Position numbers and translations under genes: made by a program. From NCBI GenBank assembly GCA_025331125.1, contig JAOALB010000042.1, positions 1 to 64,000 of the forward strand: DNA of 64,000 nucleotides, in the 5' to 3' direction. Position 1 is the first letter of the stretch. Each line of letters opens with the position of its first letter. The stretch is from Mycogone perniciosa (Eukaryota > Ascomycota > Sordariomycetes > Hypocreales > Hypocreaceae). Of this stretch, positions 34,626 through 46,199 are shown piece by piece. The notes beneath the pieces were generated by a model. It saw only the letters and a list, made by a program, of their open reading frames with translations. It was not told the origin of the DNA and ran no database searches.

Positions 34626-34940
34626 TTGCTGGAAGTGGAAGCGGGGGGGGGGAGTTATGATCATGAAATCTTGTCTATGATTCTTCCAACTATGTAGGTA
34701 TTCATCTTCTCATCTCAAGGCCACTTCTGCCACTGCTTCTCCAGGCGCCATTCGTCAACGGACCCTCTTTATGCGTCCGAGCAATGCCAAATTTTGTGAC
34801 CAATCTTCGTTCGCCATAAACTCCATTCCCACGAAAGAACAAACAACATCGAGACGGGAATCATTACCAAGATTAGCAACCCTTGTTCTCTCCTCACCAC
34901 TTGCGTGATTTTCTCTTTCCAAAGTTATTTCGGCTTCTTT
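34626..34940. other. Short convergent intergenic region
   Basis: About 0.3 kb between convergent genes. A G-run (about ten G) lies near 34643. No other feature is seen. Confidence 0.5.
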
Positions 34941-36229
34941 TTACTGCTTCTCTGGAATGACAACACCCCATTCATGGTCCACGCGGCCGTACATGATGTC
35001 ACCGACCCAGTCCTTAATCTTGGAGGTGATTTCGTTCGGTGTGCCCTCAGGGCCCATGGGGATGTTGACATCCTTTCCACGGTGGTGGATCTGCGAAACG
35101 GGACACACAAAGTACTACAAGGCGGTTGTCAGCTTCTCTTTTGCGGTCTCACATGTGGGTTGTGATGAAAACTTACAGCAGTGCCGGCAGCGAAAGCTTC
35201 TAGGATGCGACCCTCAGCATCGGCCTCAAGGACCTCGTCGATGGTGTACTTCCTCTCCGTCACCTCAACCTCATCAGCCAGTCTCTCACGCACCAGCTCC
35301 ACAACACTTCGGCGGGTGACGCCATCGAGAATCAATCTATCGTCCAGCGGAGCGGTGATGAGCTCCTTCTTGCCATCCTTGCGCTTCCAGATGACGAAGA
35401 AATTACTGGCACCAGCCTCGGTACACTCGCCGTTCTGGCCGTACAACCACAGGATCTGGTGGAAGCCGCGACGGCGAGCATCCTGGGTGGCAAGGAGTGA
35501 AGGGCCGTAGTTGGCGCCGACCTTGGCATAACCGAAGCCACCGACCCAAGCACGGACCATATCTTCAGGGGAAGTGTGCAGACGCATACCGCCAGGTGGG
35601 CTGTCAAGCTTGGGCATGTAGCTGACAATGATGTACAGCATGGCCTCGAGAGGCGCATGGACACCGAGCTGTGCCTGGGTGCCGATCAGGGTCGGGCGGA
35701 TGTACAAGTACTGACCGGGCTTCTCACGGGGCAGCCATCGGGGTCCATCGACAGAGAGTAGGGCAATGATGAGCTTCTTCAGCTCCGAAGGGTCGAAGGT
35801 GGGAAGGGAGATGCGTCCAGCGGAGAGCTGCATGCGGGCACAGTTGCGGTCAGGGCGGAAGATGCGCAGCTTGCCATCGTAGCCGCGGTAGACCTTGAGA
35901 CCTTCGAAGCACTCAGTGGCGTAGTGCAGACACGAGGCGGTGGGCATGAGGCTCAGGGGTCCGTAGGGCTTGAGCTCTGGGGCGGCCCAGCCGGTGGAAT
36001 GGTGCCAGGTGGCGGTGATCATGTGGTCGGTGCAGACGGTGACTTCGAGGGCATTGGCGACGGCCTCATCAGGGACGGGACGGGGGGAGGGAGTGTAGGT
36101 GTAGGTGAGCTTGGAGGCGTCGAGGGGAGCCTGAGTGGTGGTGCCATTGGTGGGCTGGGCGGTTTCTTTGATCTTGAGGGCAGCGGCTGTCAGATCGGCG
36201 TCTGGGGCTGGGACGGCGGAGGGAGCCAT
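34941..36229 (-). CDS. Branched-chain amino-acid aminotransferase
   Basis: Two exons on the minus strand, 35177-36229 and 34941-35114, with a 62-bp GT-AG intron, encode 408 residues. It is a class IV PLP enzyme that interconverts Leu, Ile and Val with their 2-oxo acids. The PLP lysine is at about residue 236 in YAKVGANYGPSL. Other family landmarks are CLHYATECFEGLK, RPDRNCARM, YIRPTLIG, ECTEAGASNFF and GRILEAFAAGTA, which is continued by YFVCPVSQIHHRGKD in exon 2. The N-terminal ~45 residues are Ala/Thr-rich without a clear mitochondrial presequence, so the protein may be cytosolic, but location is uncertain. A 1.7-kb gene-free region lies upstream. Confidence 0.95.
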
Positions 36230-37950
36230 GGCTGTTGGTTGAACTGTGGTGTGTTGTTGAGGATCTTGTTGTTTGAGTTGAGAAGGTATAGTGGTGGTGG
36301 TGGTGGGCTTAAACAGAAAGTCGATCGAGGATGAATGTTTGACAAGGAGTCACGGGTATGTGCGCGCAATCGTGAAAGAAGGCACGGAAATCAAGAGAGT
36401 TTGCTTTTTTTTTTGTTTGTCTCGGTTCAACTCCCCCGTGAAGAGTTTCCTTGTAAGCGTATAAGTCGTCTGAAAACGTGGGGTGTGACGTAGCACAGAG
36501 TATACGAAGTACAAAGATGTGTGTTATGGTATGAAGAGACAGCAAAAAGGAACCGCTCAAGAAAGAAACAGGAAGAGCAGCAACTTAAAGAGGAAGGACA
36601 AAGTCGGAGAGGTCCTGAGCAGCCGCTTTTCTCGGCATTGAGCGAGCGGAACGGGGGGGTGTGACGGAATGAATGAGTGAGTGAATGAGTTGTTTCGGCC
36701 TCGGATAGCGATCCAGATAAGGAGACACAGATGGAAAGGGGGCCAGGTGACCGAAAAAGAAGTTTTCCAAGCTCCGTAAGGGGAAGAGAGAAAAAAAGAA
36801 TGGTCGTATCCGCTGCTGCCCGCGCCGCGCCCACCCACCGAACTCCGGCGGTCTCACTCACACCACACACATAGCGTCCGAGAGTTTGGGTTAGTATTAG
36901 CAGTAGTGCTTTTTTCGGCGGCTTTTTTCCTCAGTCTGCGTCTCAACAAAGCCAATGCTGAGCAGGGGAAATGCCGGCATGGTAGGTACAAGTTTGCTGG
37001 TTTGAGCCTTCGGATTGGTATGAATTCGTCTTTCCAATGATAGTAATGCTGCTGGTACTTCGTACTTCGTAGTAATAAACTCATACTCTACGAAGTGCTA
37101 GGTAATAGATGCTCGCAGATCGTAGTGCCGCTCTTCGGCCAGAGAGTGGGGCTGGTCCTCCGACCCGCCCGGTTTTGCATCGGCCCCATTATTGCGGAAA
37201 AGGAGCCGCCGGCCTGAGATCGACCACTACCTACTAATAGCCCACCTGTTGTCCAGGTACTTCGTAGCGTTTCGTAGTACTTAGTAGGTACTACTGCCTA
37301 CGAAAAGCTACAAAGTACTTCGTACTCATTGACGCTTTTTAACAAACATAAATTCCGCATCCAACAGTCAGCTATCTATCTAGGTACTACTCCTCCTCCC
37401 AAGTATTGCCTTATCACATTGTGGAGTGCCCTCCGCGGTTTCGGACAACCCCCCACTAGTATGTACTACCTAGTACATACATTGATAGGTTGTCATTGAT
37501 CCTCACAGCGGAATTTGACCCCGCGCCGTCGATAACCGCCCGCGCCAGATTGGATCTGGAATGCCATCATCCCTTGGCGACACTATTATCACATTATTAC
37601 ATACTCCGCACTCCGTACGAAGTACTATAGGGAACAAATGGCCTTGCTGACGCACAAACGTCATCACACGCGAGATCCGGCAACCGGAGGCCGTTGTCTG
37701 CTTCAGCCATGAATGGAGAATTACGTCTCCGTGCATGTATGTAGAACTGTGCACGAAGCATTCATTCATAATAAACCCCCGTTTTGTTGGGTGCCTGTTG
37801 AAGACTTCCCTCTCTTCTATATTCTCTCTTCTTTCGTTCTTTCTCTCTTTCTTTTCCCTTTCTTCATCCAAAAAATAAAAAATAAAAAACTCCCAAGAAA
37901 TGCAAACGCCACTTGTTTCCTTTGCTTCCTTTGCCCCCTTTCATGAAAAC
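36230..37950. promoter_or_regulatory. 1.7-kb upstream region rich in TACTTCGTA/TACGGAGTA palindromes
   Basis: This stretch contains the promoter of the aminotransferase and the 3' flank of the cytidylyltransferase gene. It holds many overlapping palindrome-like motifs between about 37040 and 37640, such as GGTACTTCGTACTTCGTAG, GTACTTCGTACTC and ACTCCGCACTCCGTACGAAG. It also has long CT-rich tracts at about 37800-37865 and an A/T run at 37868-37887. No gene is supported. The role of the palindromes is not known. Confidence 0.55.
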
Positions 37951-39531
37951 CTAAGATGGCTTGCCTCCTCGTTCGGCCTCCTTCTTCCGCTGTTCCTCCT
38001 CCATCAGCTCTCGTGCTCGCGCTGCCGCCTCGACCTCGGCCTTTACGCCCTTGGCTCTCTGTCGCGCCTCGTACATGTCTCGACTCTTCATGATGCGTTG
38101 CACAATTTGGCCCGCATTGACGTCAGAGAATGCATGTGTGCCAATCTCGCGGTAGATGCCCATTGCTTTGGGCGCCGTGTAAGGGTCGTACGTGAGTGGG
38201 ATGAACGCTGTCGGCCCGTGATACACGGCGTCGGGTGTGCCCCACGGAAGGGCTGTAAGATATGTCTTGGTTGGCGTGAACGGAGCTCCGAAAACGACAG
38301 CATTGATGTACTAAACACGACAAGGCTTCGGTCAGTCCATACTCCCAGCAAAAAAGTACCATGTCGGAAAACTTGCCTTGCATTGAAGGACGCAGAGTCC
38401 TCGTTCAAATATGTTCATGATCGGATAGTTGACCCCCTTCCACTCGTTTATCACATCGTCCTCGTGGACACCAACCACCACATATGCCGGCCCGTAGTCC
38501 TTGCCGTTCTCACTTATTCGCTTCTTCACGGCCTCGTCCAGAAACCACCCTGCTTTGCGCGCAAGCTCCTCTTCCTCCACCAGCACTTTGCGCAAAAACT
38601 CAATGTGTCCGCTGGAGAAGAGATCATAGCCGCCGTCGACGTAAACTACGCGCTGGCCAGACTTGAGGCCGGCCCCCCCGAGAAGCTTGTCAAATGATCC
38701 TTGCCCTTCGGCGTCGGCTTCGGCTTCGGCGCTGCCCTTTGTCTGGAGTGAAGGCGTCCAGAACCAGACATCTGCGCCAGGATTCTTTGCCGTCTCGTCC
38801 GTTGCGTACAACTTGATACGGTCCATCATCGCCTGCGCTTGGGCCTTGCGCTCCTCCTTGGTCCCGACCCCCTCCTCGCCAGCCAAAACCCTTTGTAGTG
38901 ACTTGATAAAGTGAGTCTTGGTGCAGAGCAGCATGCGACCAACCAGGTCCGTAGTGGAGATTCCTGGTGAGCGCTTAACCACCTTGAAGCGTCCGGCTTC
39001 CTTGACGAAGCGGTAGCAGTCGTTGCCGTCGCTGTCCGAGGTAATGTCATCTCCGTGAACGACGTATTTGCAGCCATAGTGCGTGATGTAAGGGAGTTGG
39101 GTGACATAGGGAGCATGGCCGACAGACTTGGTCACCCAGCGACAAGCGTCTGTTGCTGCGAGACTGGCCAAGGTCAGCTGGGTTGGTTATTGTGGCAGGT
39201 AGGAGTAGATGATTGAAGTTGTGACGTACCGCTCCTCAAGATCCATGACTGTTGGGCCCTTGTTGGCAAGGATAGCTTCGTCTGAATGCACACCGCAGTA
39301 GAGCTCGTCACCAAGCAGTCGGGCCTGGACAATAGCTCCGGCATGACCTAATGACCTCGGCCAAGTCAGTGATCCGTCGTCTGCCAAGTTAAGAGGAGAT
39401 AGATCGCAGTGAGCAAACGAACCATGGTGAAAGAAGTCGAAGCAGCCATCTACCCAAATGCGACCTTCGAGAAGCTCGGGCGCAGGCTCGCCTTGAGGAA
39501 GCTCAAGCTCCATTTGCGTGGGAGCACTCAT
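37951..39531 (-). CDS. ect1: Ethanolamine-phosphate cytidylyltransferase, with a GC-AG intron
   Basis: Four exons on the minus strand: 39423-39531, 39230-39347, 38377-39163 and 37951-38310, encoding 457 residues. Introns of 75 and 66 bp are GT-AG; the third (66 bp) has a textbook GC donor (AAG|GCAAGT) and a TTTAG acceptor, and its removal joins LCVLQCK to YINAVVFGAPFTPTKTYL. The enzyme makes CDP-ethanolamine from CTP and phosphoethanolamine in the Kennedy pathway to phosphatidylethanolamine. It has the two cytidylyltransferase folds of the family: the first with FFHHGHAGA (HxGH at about 35-38) and RSPGISTTDLVGR, the second with DGGYDLFSSGHIEFL. The C-terminus is a charged helix (EAAARARELMEEEQRKKEAE). 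Confidence 0.93.
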
Positions 39532-40523
39532 ATCGCAATTCGGGACGTGGTAGGGAACCTCTCGTAGAAAGCAATTACAGAAAGAATCGTCACCATCAAC
39601 GTTTGCGCCAGGTCGTATCCACAAAGCAAGCTGCTTAGTTGTTTGTTTCTAGCACTAATAGTAGCTGTAGCAGTGGTATGTTGAGAGCCGCCATGATGGA
39701 GCTCAGGGGTTGGAAGCTGAATTGCGGGGAACAGATGTATTATCGCTCGCTATCTTATCGCAAGAGCACCACCTCCTCCAAGTGGTCCGTGGCACGTGAA
39801 GGCACCGTACTCCGTATGTCTCATCTATTGAGATCATGCATCGCATCCAAGCGCAATCTTTTGTCAGCACTTGTCCACACTCGTGCAGAAATTTGAAGTT
39901 TGCTCCGGAGAGGCCATGAAGTGTTGCTAACTAATTGTTAAAGCTCTCAAGGCTATCTCAAGGCTACAGAGGTACCTCAAAGCTAGTACATGTTTTTAGG
40001 CTTTTATGGTTTTTTCCTTTTCTATTCGCCAGATCTTTTATCATTCAGGAACCAAACCGAACAGTCTTCAACTCCCACGTGGGCAGCGCGACACGGATCA
40101 TGAAGAAATGATCCTTCAAGACTCCAACACACTATTCCCCAGAATGGACCACCACGTTGCGCATTGATTGGCAATTGGCATGGGGCATTGAATTGATCCT
40201 GTTCTCGACACCGAAGATACTCCGCGAACGCACCGCTGTCGTCCAATGGCGTGCCTTACCGAGCCTCGTCAGTTTGGTGTCCGTATGGCTCCGTCAAGGT
40301 CAGGGCCAAGGGTATCGAGTTTTACATGTATTGGTATGCATTGGCAATAGCCCAATACTACTCTACTAGTACTATTCCGTGCTACCTGTGCTAACATGCT
40401 TGTTGTTGTCGACAGGATGGTCTCTTTTAAAAAGGATCCCAAGGCCTCGCCTTACGCCAGGTTACATTGCTCAGCCTCTCTCTCATCCCCGTAGCATTCT
40501 CCCTCGTTGCCAATTCCGTCAAG
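39532..40523. promoter_or_regulatory. Divergent promoter region, about 1 kb
   Basis: Lies between the cytidylyltransferase (minus) and the histidine-phosphatase gene (plus). A CCGTACTCCGTATG motif occurs near 39806. Short frames at 39639-39896 and 40022-40591 lack support. Confidence 0.5.
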
Positions 40524-41777
40524 ATGAAGGGCTCTGTGCTGTCCGCCTTGCTAGCGCTTACCCCCAGTGTGCTCGCCTGGCAAAAGTCTGAGTGTGACGA
40601 CATCAAGTACACCTCGGTTCCGGGTTATTTCCTCCAGGATGACCCCAATACCGTCAACAGTGGATTCGACTATGTGCGTACCAACACCAATTGCACTGAA
40701 CAACGTCAATTGATGATCGAGGCCCTGACTGACAACGATACTAGGCGTCATGGAACTTTGGGCTCATCAACAGGACCTATCCCACAGACACCAAGTTTGA
40801 TCCTCACAAGACCAAGACTCAGTGGCAGCGGTTTGCTCAATGGGTCAAATACCTGAACAGCAAATGCCGCAAGAGCGAGAGCGTCACGTACAAGGTGCTC
40901 TTTATGGGTCGCCATGGTGAAGGCTGGCACAATGCTGCCGAGACTTTCTACGGCACACCAGCCTGGAACGTAGGTGCCCCCCTCCCCTCGCATTTCCTAT
41001 ATTCATGCGTCAGTGAAACATCAATGGCCATGATGCTAACTCTCTCATTAGTGCTACTGGTCCGAGCTTGATGGGAATGGCACTGCTGTTTGGTCGGATG
41101 CTCAACTCACTCCGAACGGCTTCACCCAGGCCTACAAGGCCAATGCCTACTACAAGTCACGCTTCCAGGATGGTCTCCCCTACTTCGAGTCGTACTACAG
41201 CTCGCCTCTCAAGCGATGTGTTCAGACGGCCAACGTGACCTTTTCCAACATCACCCTGCCTCCTGCTCGCCCATTCCAACCCGTCATCAAGGAACTCCTC
41301 CGTGAGAGCATCAGCATCCACACCTGCGATCGCCGTTCTACCAAATCGGAGATCCACGCCTATGCTCCCAACTTCAAGTTCGAGCACGACTTCATTGAGA
41401 AAGACGAGCTGTGGCTCGGCGACAAGGGCGAGACCTCTGACCACCAGATTGCGCGCAGCAGGGTTGTCCTGAACGATATCTTCACCAGCGATGACAACAC
41501 GTGGCTCAGCATCACTAGCCACTCGGGCGAGATCAGGAGTCTGCTGAACGTCCTGAACCACCGCTCCTTTGACCTGTCGACGGGCCAAATTATCCCCGTG
41601 CTGGTCAAGGCTGAGTTCGTTGAGCCCCAGACTGCGACAACGACCTACGCGTCTTTCACGCCCGAGGCGACGTGCCACTCGCCACCAGTGACGAGCATCG
41701 GTGGCCAGGGATGTGTCTGCTCCAGCACTGCGACCACGACCGCTCCGCCTAAGACGACGGTTACCCACGTTTACTAG
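40524..41777 (+). CDS. Secreted histidine phosphatase (phosphoglycerate-mutase superfamily, PMU1-like)
   Basis: Three exons, 40524-40673, 40745-40969 and 41052-41777, with GT-AG introns of 71 and 82 bp, encode 366 residues. A signal peptide is clear (MKGSVLSALLALTPSVLA). The histidine-phosphatase signature is FMGRHGEGWHN with the phosphorylated His at about residue 107. It is followed by PLKRCVQTA (second Arg), LRE and the second catalytic His in ITSHSGEIRSLL. The fold is that of phosphoglycerate mutase-like phosphatases related to yeast Pmu1, but here apparently exported. The C-terminus is Thr/Ser/Pro-rich (STATTTAPPKTTVTHVY) and could be O-glycosylated. The substrate cannot be told from sequence. 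The ATG at 40524 is chosen because it starts the signal peptide. Confidence 0.87.
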
Positions 41778-42794
41778 ATCGTGATGATGTGATGATGAAT
41801 GAGGGAAGGATGGTGTCGGCTAGCTTGTATATGCAAGGACACAAAACATGGGGGAAAGGGGCATGTTTGCCAACTGTCGAGAAGTGGATTGATGAGGGAT
41901 GATATTCTTTGTACATATTATGAGACGGCAAGATTGCCGCAGATAATACTAGTAGAGCCCACCGATGTATGAAATTAAAGACATGGCTTCGTACTCGTAC
42001 ATATTAGTAGGCATCAGGCCGATGGCAAGGTGCTAATACTCGTGGAGGATGCGCCCGCATGGCTAGGAAAGCCCGAACAAAAGCCCCTTGTCAGTAGTGA
42101 GGAAAGGCGGCATGGATTAAAAAGGAAAAAAAAACCAAAAAAAAACATCCATGCCATACATATCTACGGAGTACTCGGTAAGTCCTTTGGCGATGACATC
42201 TCCTCTCCTACCGCTCTCGTCTTCTCCCTTTTCCTTCCTCCTCCACCACGACGCTTCCTCTTCCAACTAAATTGTCGATTCAACCCCCCCCCTTCTCTCT
42301 CCCTCGAGAATCTGCAACGAATTCATGTCGGTTTGTTCTTAGCACTTCCCACGTTTGTCGATCTCTGCATTTCCCCGTCTTTCGTGCCTTGGCTCCCGTC
42401 TGTACGACTGTGGGTGGCCGTGACGATTTGCTCCTGATTTACCGACACTGCGGACAAACAGCACGATAACGCATCCATTTATTTATTTATTTATTTATTT
42501 GTATTTTTATTCTTTAACAAGAAGATAACATCGGCAGCGGCAGCAGCAGAATCCTCATCAATCAATTCCAGCAGTGATCGTCGCGGGCTTGCGGAAGAGG
42601 CCCGCTCGTCGGCCAATTCCCCAGGCCTCTCTAATCTTCGCCGTAATTACTGCTACTACTGCTGCTGCTACTATTGTCAAGCCTCAGCCCGCGCGCGCGG
42701 CTGCATACGGACGGAGTTGAGGCCAATATTTCCTACAGAACCGAACCGCCCGAACAAAGCCAATAAATAGATAGTGTCGGCGACCATATCCAAC
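41778..42794. promoter_or_regulatory. Upstream region with an ATTT microsatellite
   Basis: About 1 kb between two plus-strand genes. It contains an A-rich run (42120-42150), a TACGGAGTACTCGG motif near 42165, long CT-rich tracts (42190-42310) typical of fungal promoters and 5' leaders, a TTTA/ATTT tetranucleotide microsatellite (about 42476-42501) and CAG/CTG short runs near 42535-42550 and 42650-42670. Confidence 0.55.
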
Positions 42795-44209
42795 ATGGCG
42801 CCCAGCTCGGCCTCCACCTCGGCCTTTTCCTCTTCCATCTTCAGCGCATCCTCTCTCTCGCTCTCGCGACCGACGACGCGCGACGGCTCCGATCCTCACC
42901 ACTCGGCACCCGCTGCTGGCAACGGCAAGGACAGCAAGGCGTCCTTTGCTCGAAAGGCGTCTCTCCCAGGCACTCGCCGCCGCGGCACCTGGACCGCGCC
43001 AACCTCGTCGAACGGCGTCGTAACTGATGCCTCCACGCCGCCTGCTCTGCCCGACTACGCACTCGCTGCGGCGGCCAAGATTGTGACGCGGGAGAACATC
43101 AAGGAGATTGGCAAGGATAAGGATAAGGAAAGGGACAGGGACAAGGAGAGGCGTGACGGCATCGAGGGGCCGTGGAGTCCTGTGAGCCCCAAAGACATCA
43201 ACACCATGTTGGGCAGGTCTGCGACAGCGGGGACGACGGCGCATCTCCCGCCCCCAACACCTGTCGAAGAGAGACCCGCCATCAACAGTGCGTCGTGGCA
43301 GCAGAGCGAGTCGCATTTCATCCATCAGCAGATCACAGACGTGGCTCACAAGCGAATTTCAACCCTAGACTACTTGCGCAAAGCGTGCGTCCCTTCTCCT
43401 TCCGCTCCCTAACACCCTCCCCTGTCTCTCATGAAAGAGGACTAACAGTACCATGCAGCCACGAAGGCCGCGTCTACTGGTTCAACACATATCTCTTCGA
43501 CAAGCCCGACCTCTCCCGCATGCCAGGCTTCGACCCGCGCAAACTCGCTCGCAAAGCCACCAATTACCTCCTCCTCGGCCTCTCCATCCCCACTATCCAC
43601 GACCTGTACTCGTCCACCCCTCTCGAGTTCCTCCGCTGCCTCAACGGCCTGCTCTCCGAGTTCGACTCCTTTCAGCAGCTGCACAGCGACTCCTCCTCCG
43701 CTGGGTCACTCACCCGCGCGCGCATTCCCAACATGTTCCGACGACCCGGTACAAAATCACGCCGTTCCACGTCCGCTTCCGCCGATGCCTTCCTCGACGA
43801 TCCTTCATCCTCCTCCTTCTCCCAATCTGCGCCGTCGTCGTCTGCGAACGGAGGATCTGCTGGTCCGGCGCCTGCAGTCATGAACTTTGCGGCATCAGAA
43901 TCGGATCTCCTACCGGGCGAGGAGTACACGTACCTCCTAACGCCGTCCCTGCCATTCGAGCCAGACTTCTTCGAGACGTTTGCTACGCTGTGCGATGTGC
44001 TGATCGACTGTTACACACGGTTCTTGGCACTGGTACCTACACCACGCGAATGCTCAGGTCCGATTGCCGAGTTATTCACAAAGGCAGATTCGAAGATGCG
44101 CAAGATTATCGTGCAGGGTGTGGTAAAGGACTTTGAAGAGCATAGCCGGACGCACGTCAAATCCGAGGTGGCGGGCATTGGCAAGGTCGTCTTGGGAGGA
44201 TTAATATAA
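42795..44209 (+). CDS. Conserved-looking protein of unknown function
   Basis: Two exons, 42795-43384 and 43459-44209, with a 74-bp GT-AG intron (branch ACTAAC), encode 446 residues. The first ~170 residues are low-complexity and Ser/Ala-rich with a charged tract of alternating Lys/Asp/Arg/Glu (about 105-120), so they are probably disordered. The folded part starts with HFIHQQITDVAHKRISTLDYL and runs through GRVYWFNTYLFDKPDL. It continues with NYLLLGLSIPTIHDLY, LEFLRCLNGLLSEFDSF and, after a second disordered insert, FETFATLCDVLIDCYTRFL and KIIVQGVVKDFEEHSR. It looks all-helical and lacks membrane segments. I do not recognise the family and assign no function. Codon use and a clean intron support a real gene. 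Confidence 0.75.
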
Positions 44210-44616
44210 TAGGAAGAGGGAAAGAAATTATCGGCAAAATTGGAGTTTATCCGGGTATTGGGACAATGGCTATTTTACACACAGCTGTTATGAGCGATTA
44301 TGTCTGGAGTTACGGCCAGGGAAGGGCGTATGGATTGGGTTTGCTTGGGACGGCCATCTGATTACCGGATTGTACTTCGTACAGGAGCTGGATCCGGGAT
44401 GCGGTAGCCCGAATGTTAGAGAGGAAAGGGCGTGAGCCAGGGTGTACGATATGCTCCGTAAAGGAGGCATGTATTTGTATTCTTACACTTAATATCATCC
44501 AAGGCATCATCATCTTCTATATGGTGGTAGAAGCCACATCATGCACATCCGGGTTCGTCATAACGTCCAGTGGTTCTACCAGCGATGATCCATCATCAGG
44601 AAGATCAATCCCAGTC
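44210..44616. other. Convergent intergenic region
   Basis: About 0.4 kb between convergent genes, with a GTACTTCGTACAGG motif near 44373. Nothing else is recognised. Confidence 0.5.
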
Positions 44617-45961
44617 TCACTTCTTCCCGCTGCTCGCCTTGGCCTCCTCCTCAGCAATCAACACCTCAATCTCCTTCCCCACAAGCCACTCCTTGGCTGC
44701 TACCATGATCTTATCCAGCGTCTCCCCGCCAGCCAACACATCCGGCAGGTTATGTACATCCAACCCAGCCCTGTGATCCGTACACCTATCTTGGTTGTAG
44801 TTATATGTGCGGATCTTGTCTCCCCTGGTGATCTGCGCCTGGGACAGTACACTACTTCTCAGCCTCGCAGCTTCTTCCTCTCGCTGCTCGGCCCTCTGGC
44901 TCGCAATTCGTGAGCGCAGCATCTTCCACGCATCCTCGCGGTTGCGCTGCTGCGAGCGGTGGTCTTGCATCGACACGGTGGTGCCAGTGGGAATGTGCGT
45001 CATGCGAATAGCCGACTCCGTCTTGTTTACATGCTGTCCCCCCGCACCGCGAGCGCGCATCGTCTCGATCCGCACGTCCTGGGGATTCACGTAAAAGTCG
45101 CTCTCCGGGTCATCGAAATCCGCATTGTCGGCGCTAGACTCGGCGAAGGAGGGGAGAACCCAGAGTGCAACGGCGCTGGTGTGCACACGGCCTTTGCTCT
45201 CGGTGCTGGGGATGCGCTGCACGCGATGCATGCCAGCCTCGCTGCGGAAGATGTCGTAGGCGCCTTGGTCCTGGATCTCGAGGATGGCTTCCTGGAGAGG
45301 CTGTTCGCCGGCCGAGGAAGATTGGTCGCCTGCAGCCTCTGCTAGTTCGTACTTGAGCACGTTGGCTCGATATCCCTGGCGCACGCAGAGCGCTTTATAC
45401 ATCTTGAACAGAGTATCGGTAAAGTACCTCCCCTCCAGGCCCCCAGGACCAGGTCGAAACTCGACCATGCAGGGCAGATCTGCAAAGGCATGTCGCGGCG
45501 TCAAGCTCACTTTGAGATTTCTCTCCAACGAGTCTAGCCTTGACCGCTCTGTTTCGAGCTCGTCCCGGGCTATCGATGCGAGTTCCAGATCTTGCTCTGG
45601 GTCTTCGACCATTGCTGTGAGCTCGGCAATGGAGGATCGGGCCTTTTCCCATGCTTTTAGGGCGGAGGCGACTCGGCTGAGTTCTCCCGCGCGCTTGGCT
45701 CTTGTGGCATCGAAGGAGCTATTAAGGGTCTTTTGGAGGTCTTCGTGCTCGGCAGTCAGGGATTGGGCGCGGCGAAGAAGACTTGGAGCGAGGGTGGAAG
45801 CGTCTGGGGATTTCTGTCAGTTGGCGAGGTTTTGGTTGAGTGGGATCCCAGATCTCAGAGAGGGCTGACGCACCATTGGAGGAGTAGCGCACGAATTGAT
45901 GCTGATAGGGGCGTCTTAAAGCTCTTATACAGCTTCGGCAGATCCACGGTGCTGCAGACAT
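44617..45961 (-). CDS. mrf1: Mitochondrial peptide chain release factor 1
   Basis: Two exons on the minus strand, 45874-45961 and 44617-45803, with a 70-bp intron (GTGCGT...CCCCAG), encode 424 residues. The acceptor at 45804 is chosen over an earlier AG because it keeps frame (NDASTLAPSLL). The N-terminus (WICRSCIRALRRPYQHQFVRYSS) is a mitochondrial targeting sequence. The class I release-factor plan is complete: an N-terminal coiled coil, the FRPGPGG segment, the domain with VQRIPSTESKGRVHTSAV, and the peptidyl-hydrolysis GGQ at about residues 284-286 in RGAGGQHVNKTESAIR. It terminates translation at mitochondrial stop codons. One detail: the expected PxT-type codon-recognition segment is not obvious by eye and was not assigned. 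Confidence 0.94.
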
Positions 45962-46199
45962 CCTGCTGAAGGTGGCAATTGTATGGAGATGAAGAAGTTG
46001 GATTTGGATCATAGAATTGAGAAGCAGATGTACTCCGTACTCAGTACAGCTTCTGGAGACGCTCATTGGTGGGGCAGCAACTTCAACTTTTCAAATCAAC
46101 CACTACTTCGTACAGGCCAGCCAATATTCTCCTGGAAAGACAAACACTCTGCTATGCAGAGAAATTAGCCCCCCAAGAACCTACTAGGGGCTCAATCAT

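Noticed and set aside
37670..37690. CCGGCAACCGG as a Leu3-type site upstream of the branched-chain aminotransferase
   Set aside because: The spacing is three bases instead of the two in the CCGGNNCCGG consensus, and it lies about 1.4 kb from the start codon. Too weak to annotate.
43055..43349. Long antisense frames opposite the Ser/Arg-rich exon of the 42795 gene
   Set aside because: They are shadows of a low-complexity, GC-rich exon; the plus-strand gene has a clean intron and family-like helices.
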